A DNA stretch of 40,241 bases from an uncultured Cellvibrio sp. (lineage in GTDB: Bacteria > Pseudomonadota > Gammaproteobacteria > Pseudomonadales > Cellvibrionaceae), in NCBI GenBank assembly GCA_946481735.1, contig CAMLOU010000021.1, forward strand, positions 1-40,241, given 5' to 3'. Shown piece after piece: positions 29,702-38,913 of this stretch (within the stretch, counting starts at the first letter, position 1; each line of letters starts with the position of its first letter). Both the position numbers and the translations under genes were made by a program. The notes beneath the pieces are model-generated. The model was not told the DNA's origin and did no database searches. It saw nothing but the letters and a program-made list of their open reading frames with translations.

Positions 29702-30535
29702 GTGTTCAGATATTTCGTTTTGTTATGTATTGGAGCCTCTCTGAGTGCCGCTGTGTTTGCCCTGGAGTTTAAGGGGCAGTGGCAGCAGGGCGCTGTCTTA
29801 TTGGGGCGTGTTCCGGCAGGTACACAAGTTGAATTTATGGACCGAAGTGTACGTGTGACCGAGGATGGCCAATTCGTCATCGGTCTGGGGCGTGATGCAA
29901 AACCCCAAGCCATTGTGGCCACCATTGATACGGGTGGAAAGCGGCAGGAGCATACATTTGATGTTGCTGCGCGAGATTACAATATCCAGCGGGTGACCGG
30001 TGTCCCCCAGCGGACAGTGACACCATCTCCGGAACAGATAGAACGCAGCCGCCGCGAGGCGAAGATGGCAGCAGACGCGCGCAAGGTAGATTTGCCTCTG
30101 CGCAATTTTGCGCAAGAATTTGAATGGCCCTTGGTAGGGCGAATTACCGGGGTGTACGGCAGCCAACGATTTTACAATGGTGAGCCCAACTCTCCCCATT
30201 ACGGAATAGACATCGCCGCCCCGACTGGCACCGCAGTACGGGCGCCGGCTGGCGGTGTGGTGACGCTGGTCCATCCCGATATGTTTTTTTCCGGCGGCAC
30301 CCTGATTGTCGACCATGGTCACGGTTTATCATCGACATTTATCCACCTCCACAAAATTCTGGTCGAAGAGGGTGATCACATTGAGCAGGGACAGGTGATT
30401 GCACAAGTCGGCGCGAGCGGTCGCGCCACGGGGCCTCATCTCGATTGGCGCATGAATTGGTTTGGAGAGCGGGTTGACCCCTCATTGATGGTGGGACCGA
30501 TGCCTGAACAGAAACCGGTTGCGTCCAAGGAATAA
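29702..30535 (+). CDS. M23-family (LytM-like) peptidase, exported
   Basis: Probable periplasmic peptidoglycan peptidase or LytM-type amidase regulator. The 277-residue protein has an N-terminal signal peptide with likely cleavage after AVFA at residue 20. The C-terminal M23 domain (about 140-265) shows HYGID (H166, D170), HLH (H215, H217) and GPHLDW (H246). In active M23 enzymes the last motif is HxH, where the second histidine binds zinc; here that position is D248, so activity may be altered, though Asp can bind zinc. The start is GTG at 29702 with GGAG 5 nt upstream. It follows the pykA terminator and precedes the Trm112-like gene by 146 bp. Confidence 0.88.
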   Translation: MFRYFVLLCIGASLSAAVFALEFKGQWQQGAVLLGRVPAGTQVEFMDRSVRVTEDGQFVIGLGRDAKPQAIVATIDTGGKRQEHTFDVAARDYNIQRVTGVPQRTVTPSPEQIERSRREAKMAADARKVDLPLRNFAQEFEWPLVGRITGVYGSQRFYNGEPNSPHYGIDIAAPTGTAVRAPAGGVVTLVHPDMFFSGGTLIVDHGHGLSSTFIHLHKILVEEGDHIEQGQVIAQVGASGRATGPHLDWRMNWFGERVDPSLMVGPMPEQKPVASKE

Positions 30536-30681
30536 TCCCTGATATTCCCGGCGTTAACCTATGGCGACCATAGCGCAAGGCTAGAGACAGCCTCCTGCCC
30601 GACAGTGTAAGATACCGCCCTTTTAAACATCTTGACCGTCGCCCGCGAGCGGCGGTTTGTGGATCAAGCAGAGTCAGCGTC

Positions 30682-30876
30682 ATGATCGATAAAAAACTTC
30701 TCAGCATTTTAGTCTGCCCGGTCAGCAAGGCCGAGTTGGAATATCAACCGGAAAAACAGGAACTGGTCTGCTGGGCAAGTGGCCTGGCTTATCCGATTCG
30801 CGACGGCATTCCCGTCATGCTTGAAAGTGAAGCTCGCCAACTGACGAGTGAAGAAAAAGCCCAACGTAATAGCTGA
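30682..30876 (+). CDS. Trm112/YcaR-family small protein
   Basis: A 64-residue protein of the Trm112-like (UPF0434) family, with the pattern [23 protein letters not shown] and [17 protein letters not shown], close to E. coli YcaR. Most Trm112 proteins carry four zinc cysteines; here the first pair reads CPVS and the second position has one cysteine (ELVCW), so a full zinc site is unlikely. Function is not known for the bacterial branch; E. coli ycaR sits next to kdsB, but here it precedes alaS by 46 bp. The ATG at 30682 follows a weak ribosome-binding sequence. Confidence 0.88.
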   Translation: MIDKKLLSILVCPVSKAELEYQPEKQELVCWASGLAYPIRDGIPVMLESEARQLTSEEKAQRNS

Positions 30877-30922
30877 TTGCTGTCTACCTTTTCCCTTGCC
30901 ATGCAGAGTTGATGAACGATCT

Positions 30923-33529
30923 ATGAAGAGCGCAGAAATTCGTGACGCTTACTTGAAATTTTTTGAGAGCAAAGGGCACACCATTGTTCCCAGCAGCTCA
31001 TTGATTCCGGGTAATGACCCCACGTTGCTATTCACCAATGCGGGGATGGTGCAGTTTAAAGACGTATTCCTGGGCGGCGACAAACGCAGCTACACCCGTG
31101 CAGCCAGTTCCCAGCGATGTGTGCGTGCCGGTGGCAAGCATAATGACCTTGAGAATGTGGGCTACACCGCAAGACACCATACATTCTTCGAGATGCTGGG
31201 TAACTTCAGTTTTGGCGACTACTTCAAGCGCGATGCCATCCAGTTTGCCTGGGAATTTTTGACAGAAGTCTTAAAGCTTCCCAAAGAGCGTTTATGGGTA
31301 ACAGCACATATTTCCGACGATGAAGCAGCCGATATCTGGGTAAAAGAAATCGGCGTAAGCCCTGATCGTATTTCGCGTCTTGACGCGGATAACTTCTGGC
31401 AGATGGGTGATACAGGTCCTTGTGGTCCCTGTACCGAAATTTTCTATGACCATGGTGAAGATATTCCCGGTGGCCCTCCCGGCAGTGAAAACGACCATCT
31501 GGATCGTTACATTGAAGTCTGGAATGTGGTGTTCATGCAATATGAGCGTCAAACCGACGGCACCCTGATTCCCTTGCCCAAGCCCTCTGTTGATACCGGA
31601 ATGGGCCTGGAGCGTATTGCTGCCGTCATGCAGCATGTGCACAACAATTACGATATCGATTTATTCCAGCATCTGTTAAAAGCGGCCGCGCAAGCTACCG
31701 GTACCCGGGATATGGAAAATAAATCCTTGCGGGTTATTGCCGACCATATTCGTTCCTGCTCCTTCCTGATTAGCGATGGTGTTCTTCCCTCCAATGAGGG
31801 ACGTGGCTACGTTCTGCGTCGCATCATTCGCCGCGCGATTCGCCATGGTAATCAGTTGGGTCAAAAACAGCCTTTCTTCCATAAGCTGGTTGCAGCATTG
31901 GCCGAAGTTATGGGGGATGCTTATCCGGAACTGGTAAAAAACCGTGCGCATATAGAGCGCATCCTGTTGCAGGAAGAAGAGCAATTTGAAAAGACGCTGG
32001 ATAAGGGAATGGCTGTGCTGGAAGACTCCCTGGCAAAGCTGAATGGTTCAGAAATCCCCGGCGAAGTGGTCTTCACACTTTACGACACATACGGCTTTCC
32101 ACTGGACTTGACCAATGATATCGCTCGCGAGCGTGGCTTGACGATTGATATGCCCGGTTACGACAAGGCGATGGAAGCTCAGCGCGCCCGTGCCCGTGCT
32201 GCTGGCGCTTTTAAGGTGGACTACACCGCCGCCGGACTGGATGTTCCAGCCACAGAATTTATAGGCTACAGCTCTCTGGCAGAGCAGGGTGTGATCCTCG
32301 CGCTGCTAAAAGGCGGTGCTGCTGTAGATCACCTCAGTGAAGGTGACGATGGTGTGGTTGTTCTGGATCGCACGCCCTTCTATGGGGAATCGGGCGGACA
32401 GGTGGGTGACTCCGGTTATATTGAAAGCGGTTCCAGTCGCGCGGAGGTCCGGGACTGCCAAAAGCAGGGCGATAGTCATTTGCATATTGTGCATGTCCTG
32501 CAAGGAACACTGCGTGTAGGCAACACGATTAAGGCTAAAGTTGATGAGAACGTGCGTCAGGCCACTGCCTTAAATCACTCTGCTACACATTTATTGCATG
32601 CCGCCTTACGTAAAATACTGGGTGAACATGTCACACAGAAAGGGTCCTTGGTGGACTCTGAGCGTTTGCGTTTTGATTTCTCTCACTTCGAAGCTGTTAA
32701 GCCTGAGCAATTGAAAGAGATTGAAATACTGGTTAATGATCAGATCCGTGCGAACAGTGCGGTAACGACCGACCACTGTAATATGGATGAAGCCAAAGCC
32801 AAGGGTGCAATGGCGTTATTTGGCGAAAAATATGGTGATCGGGTGCGCGTATTGACCATGGGTGAAGGTTTTTCCGTGGAGCTTTGCGGGGGTACGCATG
32901 TCAGTCGTACTGGTGATATTGGCTTGATGCGAATTACCTCAGAGTCAGGTGTTGCCGCAGGTGTCCGGCGTATCGAGGCGGTAACCGGAGCCAAGGCGCT
33001 GGCCTTGTTCGACAACCTGGATCAATTGGTGGAGAGCGCCACCCGCACACTGAAAACGAATCGCGATAGCCTCATTGAAAAAATCGAGCAACTGACCAAT
33101 CAAAATCGCAAGCTGGAAAAAGACCTGGCGCAAATGAAAACTCGCCTGGCCACCTCCGGCGGCGGTGATGTGCTCAGTCAGGCGCGCGATATCGAGGGGA
33201 TTAAAGTGCTGGCACTGAATCTGGATGGTGCCGATAGTAAATCGCTGCGCGACACAGTGGACCAGTTCAAGAATAAACTGGGCAAAGCAGTTGTTCTGTT
33301 GGCGACGGTAGAAGAGGACAATAAAGTAGCTCTGGTTGCTGGTGTAACCCAAAACCTGACCGATAAAATCAAAGCCGGCGATTTAATGCGCCATGTGGCT
33401 GAGCAGATCGGTGGCAAAGGTGGCGGCAGACCGGATATGGCGCAGGGAGGTGGCAATGATGTCGCCGCACTGGAAAGCGCTTTGGCTTCCGTTGTCTCCT
33501 GGGTGGAGCGGCAACTGAAGTCTCATTAA
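30923..33529 (+). CDS. alaS: alanyl-tRNA synthetase
   Basis: Charges tRNA-Ala and hydrolyses mischarged Ser- and Gly-tRNA-Ala. The 868-residue protein (E. coli 876) has the class II catalytic core at the N-terminus ([33 protein letters not shown]), the editing-domain zinc motif HSATH at 552-556 (H552, H556) with C655 and H659 in [13 protein letters not shown], and the C-Ala domain ending [17 protein letters not shown]. The frame is open from a GTG at 30848, but the ATG at 30923 begins [19 protein letters not shown] and matches the family. Its ribosome-binding site is weak. lysC and csrA follow, as in Pseudomonas. Confidence 0.97.
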   Translation: MKSAEIRDAYLKFFESKGHTIVPSSSLIPGNDPTLLFTNAGMVQFKDVFLGGDKRSYTRAASSQRCVRAGGKHNDLENVGYTARHHTFFEMLGNFSFGDYFKRDAIQFAWEFLTEVLKLPKERLWVTAHISDDEAADIWVKEIGVSPDRISRLDADNFWQMGDTGPCGPCTEIFYDHGEDIPGGPPGSENDHLDRYIEVWNVVFMQYERQTDGTLIPLPKPSVDTGMGLERIAAVMQHVHNNYDIDLFQHLLKAAAQATGTRDMENKSLRVIADHIRSCSFLISDGVLPSNEGRGYVLRRIIRRAIRHGNQLGQKQPFFHKLVAALAEVMGDAYPELVKNRAHIERILLQEEEQFEKTLDKGMAVLEDSLAKLNGSEIPGEVVFTLYDTYGFPLDLTNDIARERGLTIDMPGYDKAMEAQRARARAAGAFKVDYTAAGLDVPATEFIGYSSLAEQGVILALLKGGAAVDHLSEGDDGVVVLDRTPFYGESGGQVGDSGYIESGSSRAEVRDCQKQGDSHLHIVHVLQGTLRVGNTIKAKVDENVRQATALNHSATHLLHAALRKILGEHVTQKGSLVDSERLRFDFSHFEAVKPEQLKEIEILVNDQIRANSAVTTDHCNMDEAKAKGAMALFGEKYGDRVRVLTMGEGFSVELCGGTHVSRTGDIGLMRITSESGVAAGVRRIEAVTGAKALALFDNLDQLVESATRTLKTNRDSLIEKIEQLTNQNRKLEKDLAQMKTRLATSGGGDVLSQARDIEGIKVLALNLDGADSKSLRDTVDQFKNKLGKAVVLLATVEEDNKVALVAGVTQNLTDKIKAGDLMRHVAEQIGGKGGGRPDMAQGGGNDVAALESALASVVSWVERQLKSH

Positions 33530-33544
33530 CTGTAAGGAAACGTG

Positions 33545-33571
33545 AAAATAGCGCTTATTTTGCGCTTTTTT
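33545..33571 (+). terminator. intrinsic terminator after alaS
   Basis: A short stem AGCGC/GCGCT (33550-33554 with 33562-33566) has an A-rich left flank and a TTTTTT tail. It lies 16 bp past the alaS stop. The stem is short, so read-through into lysC is possible. Confidence 0.65.
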
Positions 33572-33675
33572 GTTGTGATTGATTAACTTTTCGAGCAATT
33601 TGTTGTTTAATTGCCCGCCGTTTGCGGTGCGCTAATTGTGGCTTCTGTTTCATTTTAATGAGGGATAGGCTGGGA

Positions 33676-34923
33676 ATGAGCTTATTGGTTCAAAAGTATG
33701 GTGGTACCTCCGTGGGGTCCATCGAGCGTATAGAAGCTGTCGCCGATAAAGTGGCCGCTTTTCGCGCCCAAGGCCACGACATGGTCGTGGTGTTATCTGC
33801 TATGAGTGGCGAAACCAACCGCCTGATAGGCTTGGCCCAACAAATTCAGCAGACACCAGATCCGCGTGAACTGGATGTTTTGGTGTCAACAGGGGAGCAG
33901 GTAACTATTGCTCTTTTATGTATGGCGTTGAAAAAACGCGGTGTTGACGCAAGATCCTATACTGGCGGCCAGGTTCGCATCCTGACTGACAATGCTCACA
34001 CCAAGGCTCGTATCCAGGCTATCGATGAAACCAACATGAGAGCTGACTTGCAAGCTGGCCGTGTGGTCGTGGTGGCGGGATTCCAGGGGGTAGATGAGCA
34101 GGGTAATATCACGACACTGGGGCGTGGCGGTTCAGACACAACTGGTGTTGCATTAGCTGCCGCGCTCAAGGCCGATGAATGCCAGATCTATACCGATGTT
34201 GACGGCGTATACACCACTGATCCCCGTGTTGTTGAGCGTGCGCGCCGGCTTGAAAAGATTACCTTTGAAGAAATGCTGGAGATGGCCAGCCTGGGTTCCA
34301 AAGTCCTGCAAATCCGCTCGGTGGAGTTTGCCGGCAAATACAACGTGCCCTTACGTGTACTGTCCAGTTTCAAAGAAGGCCCAGGTACCCTGATTACCCT
34401 CGATGAGGAAAACTCTACAATGGAACAACCGATTGTCTCCGGTATTGCATTTAACCGCGATGAAGCAAAAGTGACTGTTGCCGGTGTGCCTGATACACCC
34501 GGTGTAGCGGCCAAAATCCTGGCTCCGATTGGTGCGGCTAACATCGAAGTCGACGTGATTGTGCAAAACGTTGCGGCGGATAACACCACCGACCTGACGT
34601 TTACCGTGCATAAAAACGATATGAACAAAGCCGTCGCTGTGCTGCAAAGCGTTGCCAAAGAAATTGGGGCGCGGGAAGTTCGCAGTGATGACAAAGTCGC
34701 CAAGGTGTCTATAGTTGGAGTAGGTATGCGTTCCCACGCCGGTGTGGCGTCGCGCATGTTTACCGCCCTGGCGCAGGATAGTATTAATATTCAAATGATC
34801 ACGACATCTGAAATCAAGATTTCGGTGATTATTGATGAGCGTTATCTGGAGTTGGCTGTGCGCAGTTTGCACACCGCATTTGGCCTGGATGCCGAGCCGT
34901 CGGAGAACAGAGTGCGGGGGTGA
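33676..34923 (+). CDS. lysC: aspartokinase LysC
   Basis: Phosphorylates aspartate to start synthesis of lysine, threonine and methionine. The 415-residue protein opens with LVQKYGGTSVGS (kinase signature, K7) and carries STGEQVTIALL and GRGGSDTTG, then two C-terminal ACT domains (about 265-410) that normally bind lysine and threonine. The frame is open from 33622, but the ATG at 33676 matches Pseudomonas LysC. The gene follows the alaS terminator by 105 bp, and the 146-nt gap has no room for a lysine riboswitch and shows none. csrA is 224 bp downstream. An in-frame ATG at 34420 may give a separate regulatory subunit. Confidence 0.96.
   Translation: MSLLVQKYGGTSVGSIERIEAVADKVAAFRAQGHDMVVVLSAMSGETNRLIGLAQQIQQTPDPRELDVLVSTGEQVTIALLCMALKKRGVDARSYTGGQVRILTDNAHTKARIQAIDETNMRADLQAGRVVVVAGFQGVDEQGNITTLGRGGSDTTGVALAAALKADECQIYTDVDGVYTTDPRVVERARRLEKITFEEMLEMASLGSKVLQIRSVEFAGKYNVPLRVLSSFKEGPGTLITLDEENSTMEQPIVSGIAFNRDEAKVTVAGVPDTPGVAAKILAPIGAANIEVDVIVQNVAADNTTDLTFTVHKNDMNKAVAVLQSVAKEIGAREVRSDDKVAKVSIVGVGMRSHAGVASRMFTALAQDSINIQMITTSEIKISVIIDERYLELAVRSLHTAFGLDAEPSENRVRG
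34406..34422 (+). promoter_or_regulatory. possible internal start for a LysC beta subunit
   Basis: An AGGA (34406-34409) precedes an in-frame ATG at 34420 by 10 nt. The 167-residue product (M249 to the end) would be just the ACT-domain part, beginning MEQPIVSGIAFNRDEA, the place where alpha2-beta2 aspartokinases of Corynebacterium and Bacillus begin their beta subunits. Whether it is used here is unknown. Confidence 0.4.
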
Positions 34924-35094
34924 TAGTTACTCCGCGCGGCGAATAACAGCAAGACTCTAGCGGTACAGTAAGGCTGTTTGGTGAGCTACAAACAGAAAAT
35001 TTTGGGGGTTTCTTCCTTTTCGCTAAAAGTAGACGATACTTATTCCGGAGCTAAGCAGTTCTGGTGGCGACAGGGGTTAGTCGAGAGACGGCGA

Positions 35095-35140
35095 AGGACA
35101 TTGGAGTCTCAGTCGTACTCTTACAGGATGAGTGAAGGAG
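35095..35140 (+). promoter_or_regulatory. csrA leader with candidate CsrA-binding sites
   Basis: TACAGGATG (35122-35130) is close to the CsrA consensus RUACARGGAUGU, and the Shine-Dalgarno AAGGAG (35135-35140) is itself a GGA site 7 nt before the ATG. Further GGA triplets lie near 35097 and 35104. This is the arrangement expected for autorepression of translation; binding is not shown. No sure promoter was found in the 224-bp lysC-csrA gap. Confidence 0.55.
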
Positions 35141-35147
35141 ATTAAAG

Positions 35148-35339
35148 ATGTTGATTTTGACCCGCCGTATTGGCGAAACCTTAATGGTTGGTGATGAAGT
35201 AACCGTAACTGTACTGGGTGTGAAAGGCAACCAGGTTCGTATCGGTGTAAACGCACCTAAAGATATTGCAGTGCATCGCGAAGAAATTTATCAGCGTATT
35301 CAACGCGAAAAGCAAAATCAGGATGAACAGCCTAACTAA
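35148..35339 (+). CDS. csrA: carbon storage regulator CsrA (RsmA)
   Basis: Dimeric RNA-binding protein that represses or activates translation through GGA motifs in mRNA leaders. The 63-residue protein is typical: [24 protein letters not shown], with RNA-contacting L4, V42 and R44. A strong AAGGAG lies 7 nt upstream of the ATG. It sits after alaS-lysC and before tRNA-Ser(GCU), the order shared with Pseudomonas (alaS-lysC-rsmA) and E. coli (alaS-csrA-serV). It may regulate central carbon genes such as the sugar block at 20224-29589, but that is an inference. Confidence 0.97.
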   Translation: MLILTRRIGETLMVGDEVTVTVLGVKGNQVRIGVNAPKDIAVHREEIYQRIQREKQNQDEQPN

Positions 35340-35388
35340 TCGCATATGTGGTGTTTGGCTTGTTTGTATAACCTGCTCTGTGTGTGCT

Positions 35389-35419
35389 CGCGGCGGAGAT
35401 AGCCTAATAAGCCGCCGCG
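35389..35419 (+). repeat. GC-rich hairpin after csrA
   Basis: CGCGGCGG (35389-35396) pairs with CCGCCGCG (35412-35419) around a 15-nt loop. It lies 50 bp past the csrA stop with no T-run, so it may end csrA weakly or stabilise its mRNA. The rest of the 306-bp csrA-tRNA gap holds only the tRNA promoter. Confidence 0.6.
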
Positions 35420-35517
35420 TAGTTCACTATGAAACTCTTCCTTTTGTTTATCTATTTCGTATTGTCAGGCTTACGCCGAAGACTGCGCGTTAGCGGCATA
35501 AAATTGATATCAAGCCT

Positions 35518-35544
35518 TTGATTTTTTTTGAAATATGGTATTAT
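35518..35544 (+). promoter_or_regulatory. candidate promoter for tRNA-Ser
   Basis: TTGATT (35518-35523) and TATTAT (35539-35544) form a plausible promoter, though the 15-nt spacer is short. The GC-rich discriminator (GCCGCACC) just after is typical of stringently controlled stable-RNA promoters. Transcription would begin about 95 nt before the tRNA. Confidence 0.5.
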
Positions 35545-35645
35545 GCCGCACCTGTTGAGACGGCGATCCACTCTTACGCCGGCTGAAACTTTTAGAGTTT
35601 TCAATAGGTTACAAATTGATCTTTAGATTGATTTGATTTTAATCC

Positions 35646-35737
35646 GGAGAGGTGGCCGAGTGGCCGAAGGCGCGCCCCTGCTAAGGGCGTATACCCGTTA
35701 AACGGTATCGAGGGTTCGAATCCCTCTCTCTCCGCCA
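35646..35737 (+). tRNA. serV: tRNA-Ser (anticodon GCU)
   Basis: The 92-nt gene folds as a class II tRNA: acceptor 5' strand GGAGAGG, D-arm GTGGCCGAGTGG-like, anticodon stem CGCCC/GGGCG with loop CTGCTAA (anticodon GCT at 34-36), a long variable arm around TACCCGTTAAACGGTA, and T-arm GAGGG-TTCGAAT-CCCTC. The discriminator G and an encoded CCA (35735-35737) end it. It reads AGC and AGU. Its position after csrA matches E. coli serV, but no tRNA-Arg genes follow. Only one tRNA is present in the window. Confidence 0.97.
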
Positions 35738-35741
35738 TATT

Positions 35742-35774
35742 AAAAAGCCCGGTTAGCGATAACCGGGCTTTTTT
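35742..35774. terminator. bidirectional terminator between tRNA-Ser and valS
   Basis: A 14-bp stem (35742-35755 with 35760-35773) has the tetraloop GCGA and the core AGCCCGGTTA/TAACCGGGCT, with A- and T-tracts on either side. It ends the tRNA transcript and, on the other strand, valS. Confidence 0.95.
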
Positions 35775-35829
35775 ATTTTTGAACTATATTCAGCGGAATG
35801 AACATCGCATTCATTCCGCATTGCTCATT

Positions 35830-38685
35830 TTAAAGAGCATTCATTTTTTCAATTTGCTCGCGCAGCTTCTCCAGGGCAATCTTATTTTCCACTACACGAT
35901 TACGTTCCTTTTCAACGACCTCTGCGGGTGCTTTATCGACAAAAGCCGCATTAGCGAGTTTTCCTTCGGTCTTTGCAATATCTTGTTCCAACCTGGCACT
36001 TTCTTTAGCCAGGCGTGCAATCTCTGCTTCCTTGTCTATCAGGCCAGCCATTGGAACCAGAATCTCCATCTGCCCTACCAGTGCTGTAGCTGACATAGGT
36101 GCTGTTGCTTCAGGGGACAGCCAAGTGATGCTTTCAAGTGCCGCAAGTTTTCTAAGGAATTGTTGGTTGGCATTCAGACGTTGTTGGTCATCAGCCGAAC
36201 CATTTTTGATCAGAACAGGAATCTTTTGTGCGTCAGCAATCTTCATCTCGCCTCGAATATTGCGCACACCAAGGATAATAGCCTGTAACCAGGCAACATC
36301 ATTAAGCGCCTGCTTATCAACGCGACTCTCATCCGCTTGTGGATAGCGGCTCAACATAATGGTGTCACCGGTTGCTCCAGCGAGCGGTTTGATTTTCTGC
36401 CAGATTTCTTCGGTGATAAAAGGCATTAGCGGGTGGGACAGGCGCAGAATGGTTTCCAATACGCGAATCAGCGTACGGCGGGTGCCTTTCTTCTGTGCGG
36501 CACTGGCGTTTTCGTCCCATAACAGCGGCTTGGATAGCTCCAGGTACCAGCTGCAGTATTCGTCCCAGACGAATTCATAAATGGCTTGGGCAGCCAGGTC
36601 CAATCGATATGTGTCCAGCGCTGTGCATACAGTTTTTTCGGCCAGTTGCAATTTGCTGATGATCCAGCGATCCACTACCGACAATTCGTAATCTTGCGAG
36701 CCATCCTGACCGCAATCCTGATCTTCACATTGCATCAGCACATAACGGGTCGCATTCCAGATTTTGTTACAGAAATTGCGATTGCCTTCGACCCGGCCCA
36801 TATCGAATTTGATGTCACGTCCGGTCGATGCAAGAGAACAGAAGGTGAAGCGCAATGCATCGGTGCCATAGGCGGCAATACCGTCAGGAAATTCCTTGCG
36901 GGTTTGCTTTTCAATCTTGGATGCATCTTGTGGACGCATTAAACCCGTAGTGCGCTTTTGGACAAGGGTTTCAAGGTCAATGCCATCGATAATGTCCAAA
37001 GGATCGAGCACGTTGCCCTTGGACTTCGACATTTTCTGCCCTTGGCTATCGCGAACCAGTCCATGCACATAAACCGTTTTAAACGGAATCTGCGCTTGCC
37101 CCTGGTCGTCTTTTACCAGATGCATTGTCAACATAATCATCCGGGCAACCCAGAAGAAAATAATATCGAAGCCTGTCACCAATACATCAGTAGGGTGGAA
37201 TTTCTTCAGGAAATCGGTTTGCTCGGGCCAGCCTAATGTAGAGAAGGTCCAGAGTCCGGAGCTGAACCAGGTGTCGAGTACGTCTTCATCCTGTTGCAAT
37301 GGCAGGTCGGCAGCCAAATTATATTTTGCGCGCACCTCGGCTTCGTTGCGGCCAACGTACACCTGGCCATTTGCATCATACCAGGCGGGAATGCGGTGGC
37401 CCCACCAAAGCTGCCGGGAAATACACCAATCCTGGATATCGCGCATCCAGGAAAAGTACATATTCTCATATTGCTTGGGCACAAATTCGATCCGCCCGTC
37501 TTCCACGGCGGCAATAGCCGGTTCCGCCAGAGGTTTGGTGCTGACATACCACTGATCGGTGAGCCAGGGTTCAACCACTACGCCAGACCGGTCGCCACGC
37601 GGTACCTTCAGGGCGTGGTCATCAATTTTTTCCAGCAGGCCGACATCTTCAAAGGCAGCGATGATTTGTTTGCGTGCTTCGTAACGATCCAGGCCGGCAA
37701 ATTGGGTTGGCAGGCTGCTGTCCACCTGTGCATTTACACTGCCGTCGACGTTGAATATTTGCGCGCCGGGCAGAATGGCAGCGTTCTTATCCAGAACGTT
37801 AATCAGCGGCAGGTTGTGGCGCTTGCCGACTTCATAGTCGTTGAAGTCATGGGCAGGCGTGATCTTGACGCAACCGGTGCCGAATTCCCGGTCCACATAA
37901 TCATCGGCAACAATGGGAATCAATCGGTTTACCAGCGGCAGCACGACGAATTTACCAATAAGCGAACGGTAGCGTTCATCCTCAGGATGAACGGCCACTG
38001 CGCTGTCGCCCAGCATGGTTTCGGGGCGGGTAGTGGCGACTACCAGATAATTCTTTCCATCTGCGGTGGTGGCGCCATCAGCCAATGGATAGCGCAGATG
38101 CCAGAGGCAACCTTTTTCATCGTGGTTCTCCACCTCCAGATCAGAGATGGCGGTGTGTAATTTCGGGTCCCAGTTAACCAGGCGTTTGCCGCGATAGATC
38201 AAGCCATCATCGTGCAAGCGAACGAACGCTTCCTGCACCGCGCGCGACAGCCCTTCATCCATGGTAAAGCGCTCACGGCTCCAATCCACAGAAGACCCAA
38301 GGCGACGGATCTGGCGAGTAATCGTGCCGCCAGATTGCTCCTTCCATTCCCATACCTTGTTCAAAAATGCTTCACGCCCCAAATCGTGACGGCTGACGCC
38401 CTGCGCTGCGAGCTGACGTTCTACGACCATTTGTGTGGCGATGCCCGCGTGATCAGTACCTACCTGCCAAAGCGTGTCGTCACCTTTCATCCGGCGATAG
38501 CGAATCAGTGCATCCATCACCGCGTTGTTAAACCCGTGGCCCATATGCAGGCTGCCGGTTACATTCGGTGGGGGAATCATGATGCAGTAAGGATCACCCT
38601 CACCGTTGGGCTTGAAGTAACCCTTTTCTTCCCAGGTTTGATACCACTGATTCTCGATGGCGTGAGGCTGGTAGGTTTTATCCAT
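35830..38685 (-). CDS. valS: valyl-tRNA synthetase
   Basis: Charges tRNA-Val and edits mischarged threonine. The 951-residue protein equals E. coli ValRS in length. The class I signature HMGH ends the segment [13 protein letters not shown] (38-50), KMSKS is at 551-555, and the C-terminal coiled coil (about 885-945, alternating Ala, Leu, Glu and Lys) is the tRNA-binding arm. The ATG at 38685 fits the family start ([19 protein letters not shown]). It converges on the tRNA-Ser terminator and has a TATAAT on the minus strand 59-64 bp upstream. GT90-like and heptosyltransferase genes diverge from it. Confidence 0.98.
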   Translation of the reverse strand: MDKTYQPHAIENQWYQTWEEKGYFKPNGEGDPYCIMIPPPNVTGSLHMGHGFNNAVMDALIRYRRMKGDDTLWQVGTDHAGIATQMVVERQLAAQGVSRHDLGREAFLNKVWEWKEQSGGTITRQIRRLGSSVDWSRERFTMDEGLSRAVQEAFVRLHDDGLIYRGKRLVNWDPKLHTAISDLEVENHDEKGCLWHLRYPLADGATTADGKNYLVVATTRPETMLGDSAVAVHPEDERYRSLIGKFVVLPLVNRLIPIVADDYVDREFGTGCVKITPAHDFNDYEVGKRHNLPLINVLDKNAAILPGAQIFNVDGSVNAQVDSSLPTQFAGLDRYEARKQIIAAFEDVGLLEKIDDHALKVPRGDRSGVVVEPWLTDQWYVSTKPLAEPAIAAVEDGRIEFVPKQYENMYFSWMRDIQDWCISRQLWWGHRIPAWYDANGQVYVGRNEAEVRAKYNLAADLPLQQDEDVLDTWFSSGLWTFSTLGWPEQTDFLKKFHPTDVLVTGFDIIFFWVARMIMLTMHLVKDDQGQAQIPFKTVYVHGLVRDSQGQKMSKSKGNVLDPLDIIDGIDLETLVQKRTTGLMRPQDASKIEKQTRKEFPDGIAAYGTDALRFTFCSLASTGRDIKFDMGRVEGNRNFCNKIWNATRYVLMQCEDQDCGQDGSQDYELSVVDRWIISKLQLAEKTVCTALDTYRLDLAAQAIYEFVWDEYCSWYLELSKPLLWDENASAAQKKGTRRTLIRVLETILRLSHPLMPFITEEIWQKIKPLAGATGDTIMLSRYPQADESRVDKQALNDVAWLQAIILGVRNIRGEMKIADAQKIPVLIKNGSADDQQRLNANQQFLRKLAALESITWLSPEATAPMSATALVGQMEILVPMAGLIDKEAEIARLAKESARLEQDIAKTEGKLANAAFVDKAPAEVVEKERNRVVENKIALEKLREQIEKMNAL

Positions 38686-38743
38686 GGAACTGTGTAACCC
38701 TGATGTCGTTTGATAACGGAAATGAAAAATGATAAGGAGTCGG

Positions 38744-38749
38744 ATTATA
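38744..38749 (-). promoter_or_regulatory. -10 element of a valS promoter
   Basis: TATAAT on the minus strand, perfect to consensus, would start transcription about 50 nt before the valS ATG. No -35 hexamer of good quality was found 17 nt upstream. On the plus strand of the same gap, TTGGAC (38842-38847) and TATAGT (38863-38868), 15 nt apart, may serve the glycosyltransferase gene. Confidence 0.45.
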
Positions 38750-38913
38750 CATGCCGAGGCGCTGGTGGCCTAGGTTTCAGGCTTTCAGGGCGTGACCAAG
38801 ATCTGTTTTGGTAGGGCAGCTTTGTAGCATAATGCTCACCCTTGGACTTGGTCCTAACCTCCTATAGTTTATTGTCAATCCGGCTTTCAGGAAGTCCGGT
38901 CAGGTATGAATTC

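Noticed and set aside
33530..33675. Lysine riboswitch in front of lysC
   Set aside because: The gap is 146 bp and already contains the alaS terminator; no L-box-like conserved helices or expression-platform hairpin were seen, and gammaproteobacterial Pseudomonas-type lysC usually lacks one.
37294..38160. A 288-codon open frame antisense to valS
   Set aside because: It is a shadow of the conserved valS catalytic region; its composition follows codon-position effects of valS.
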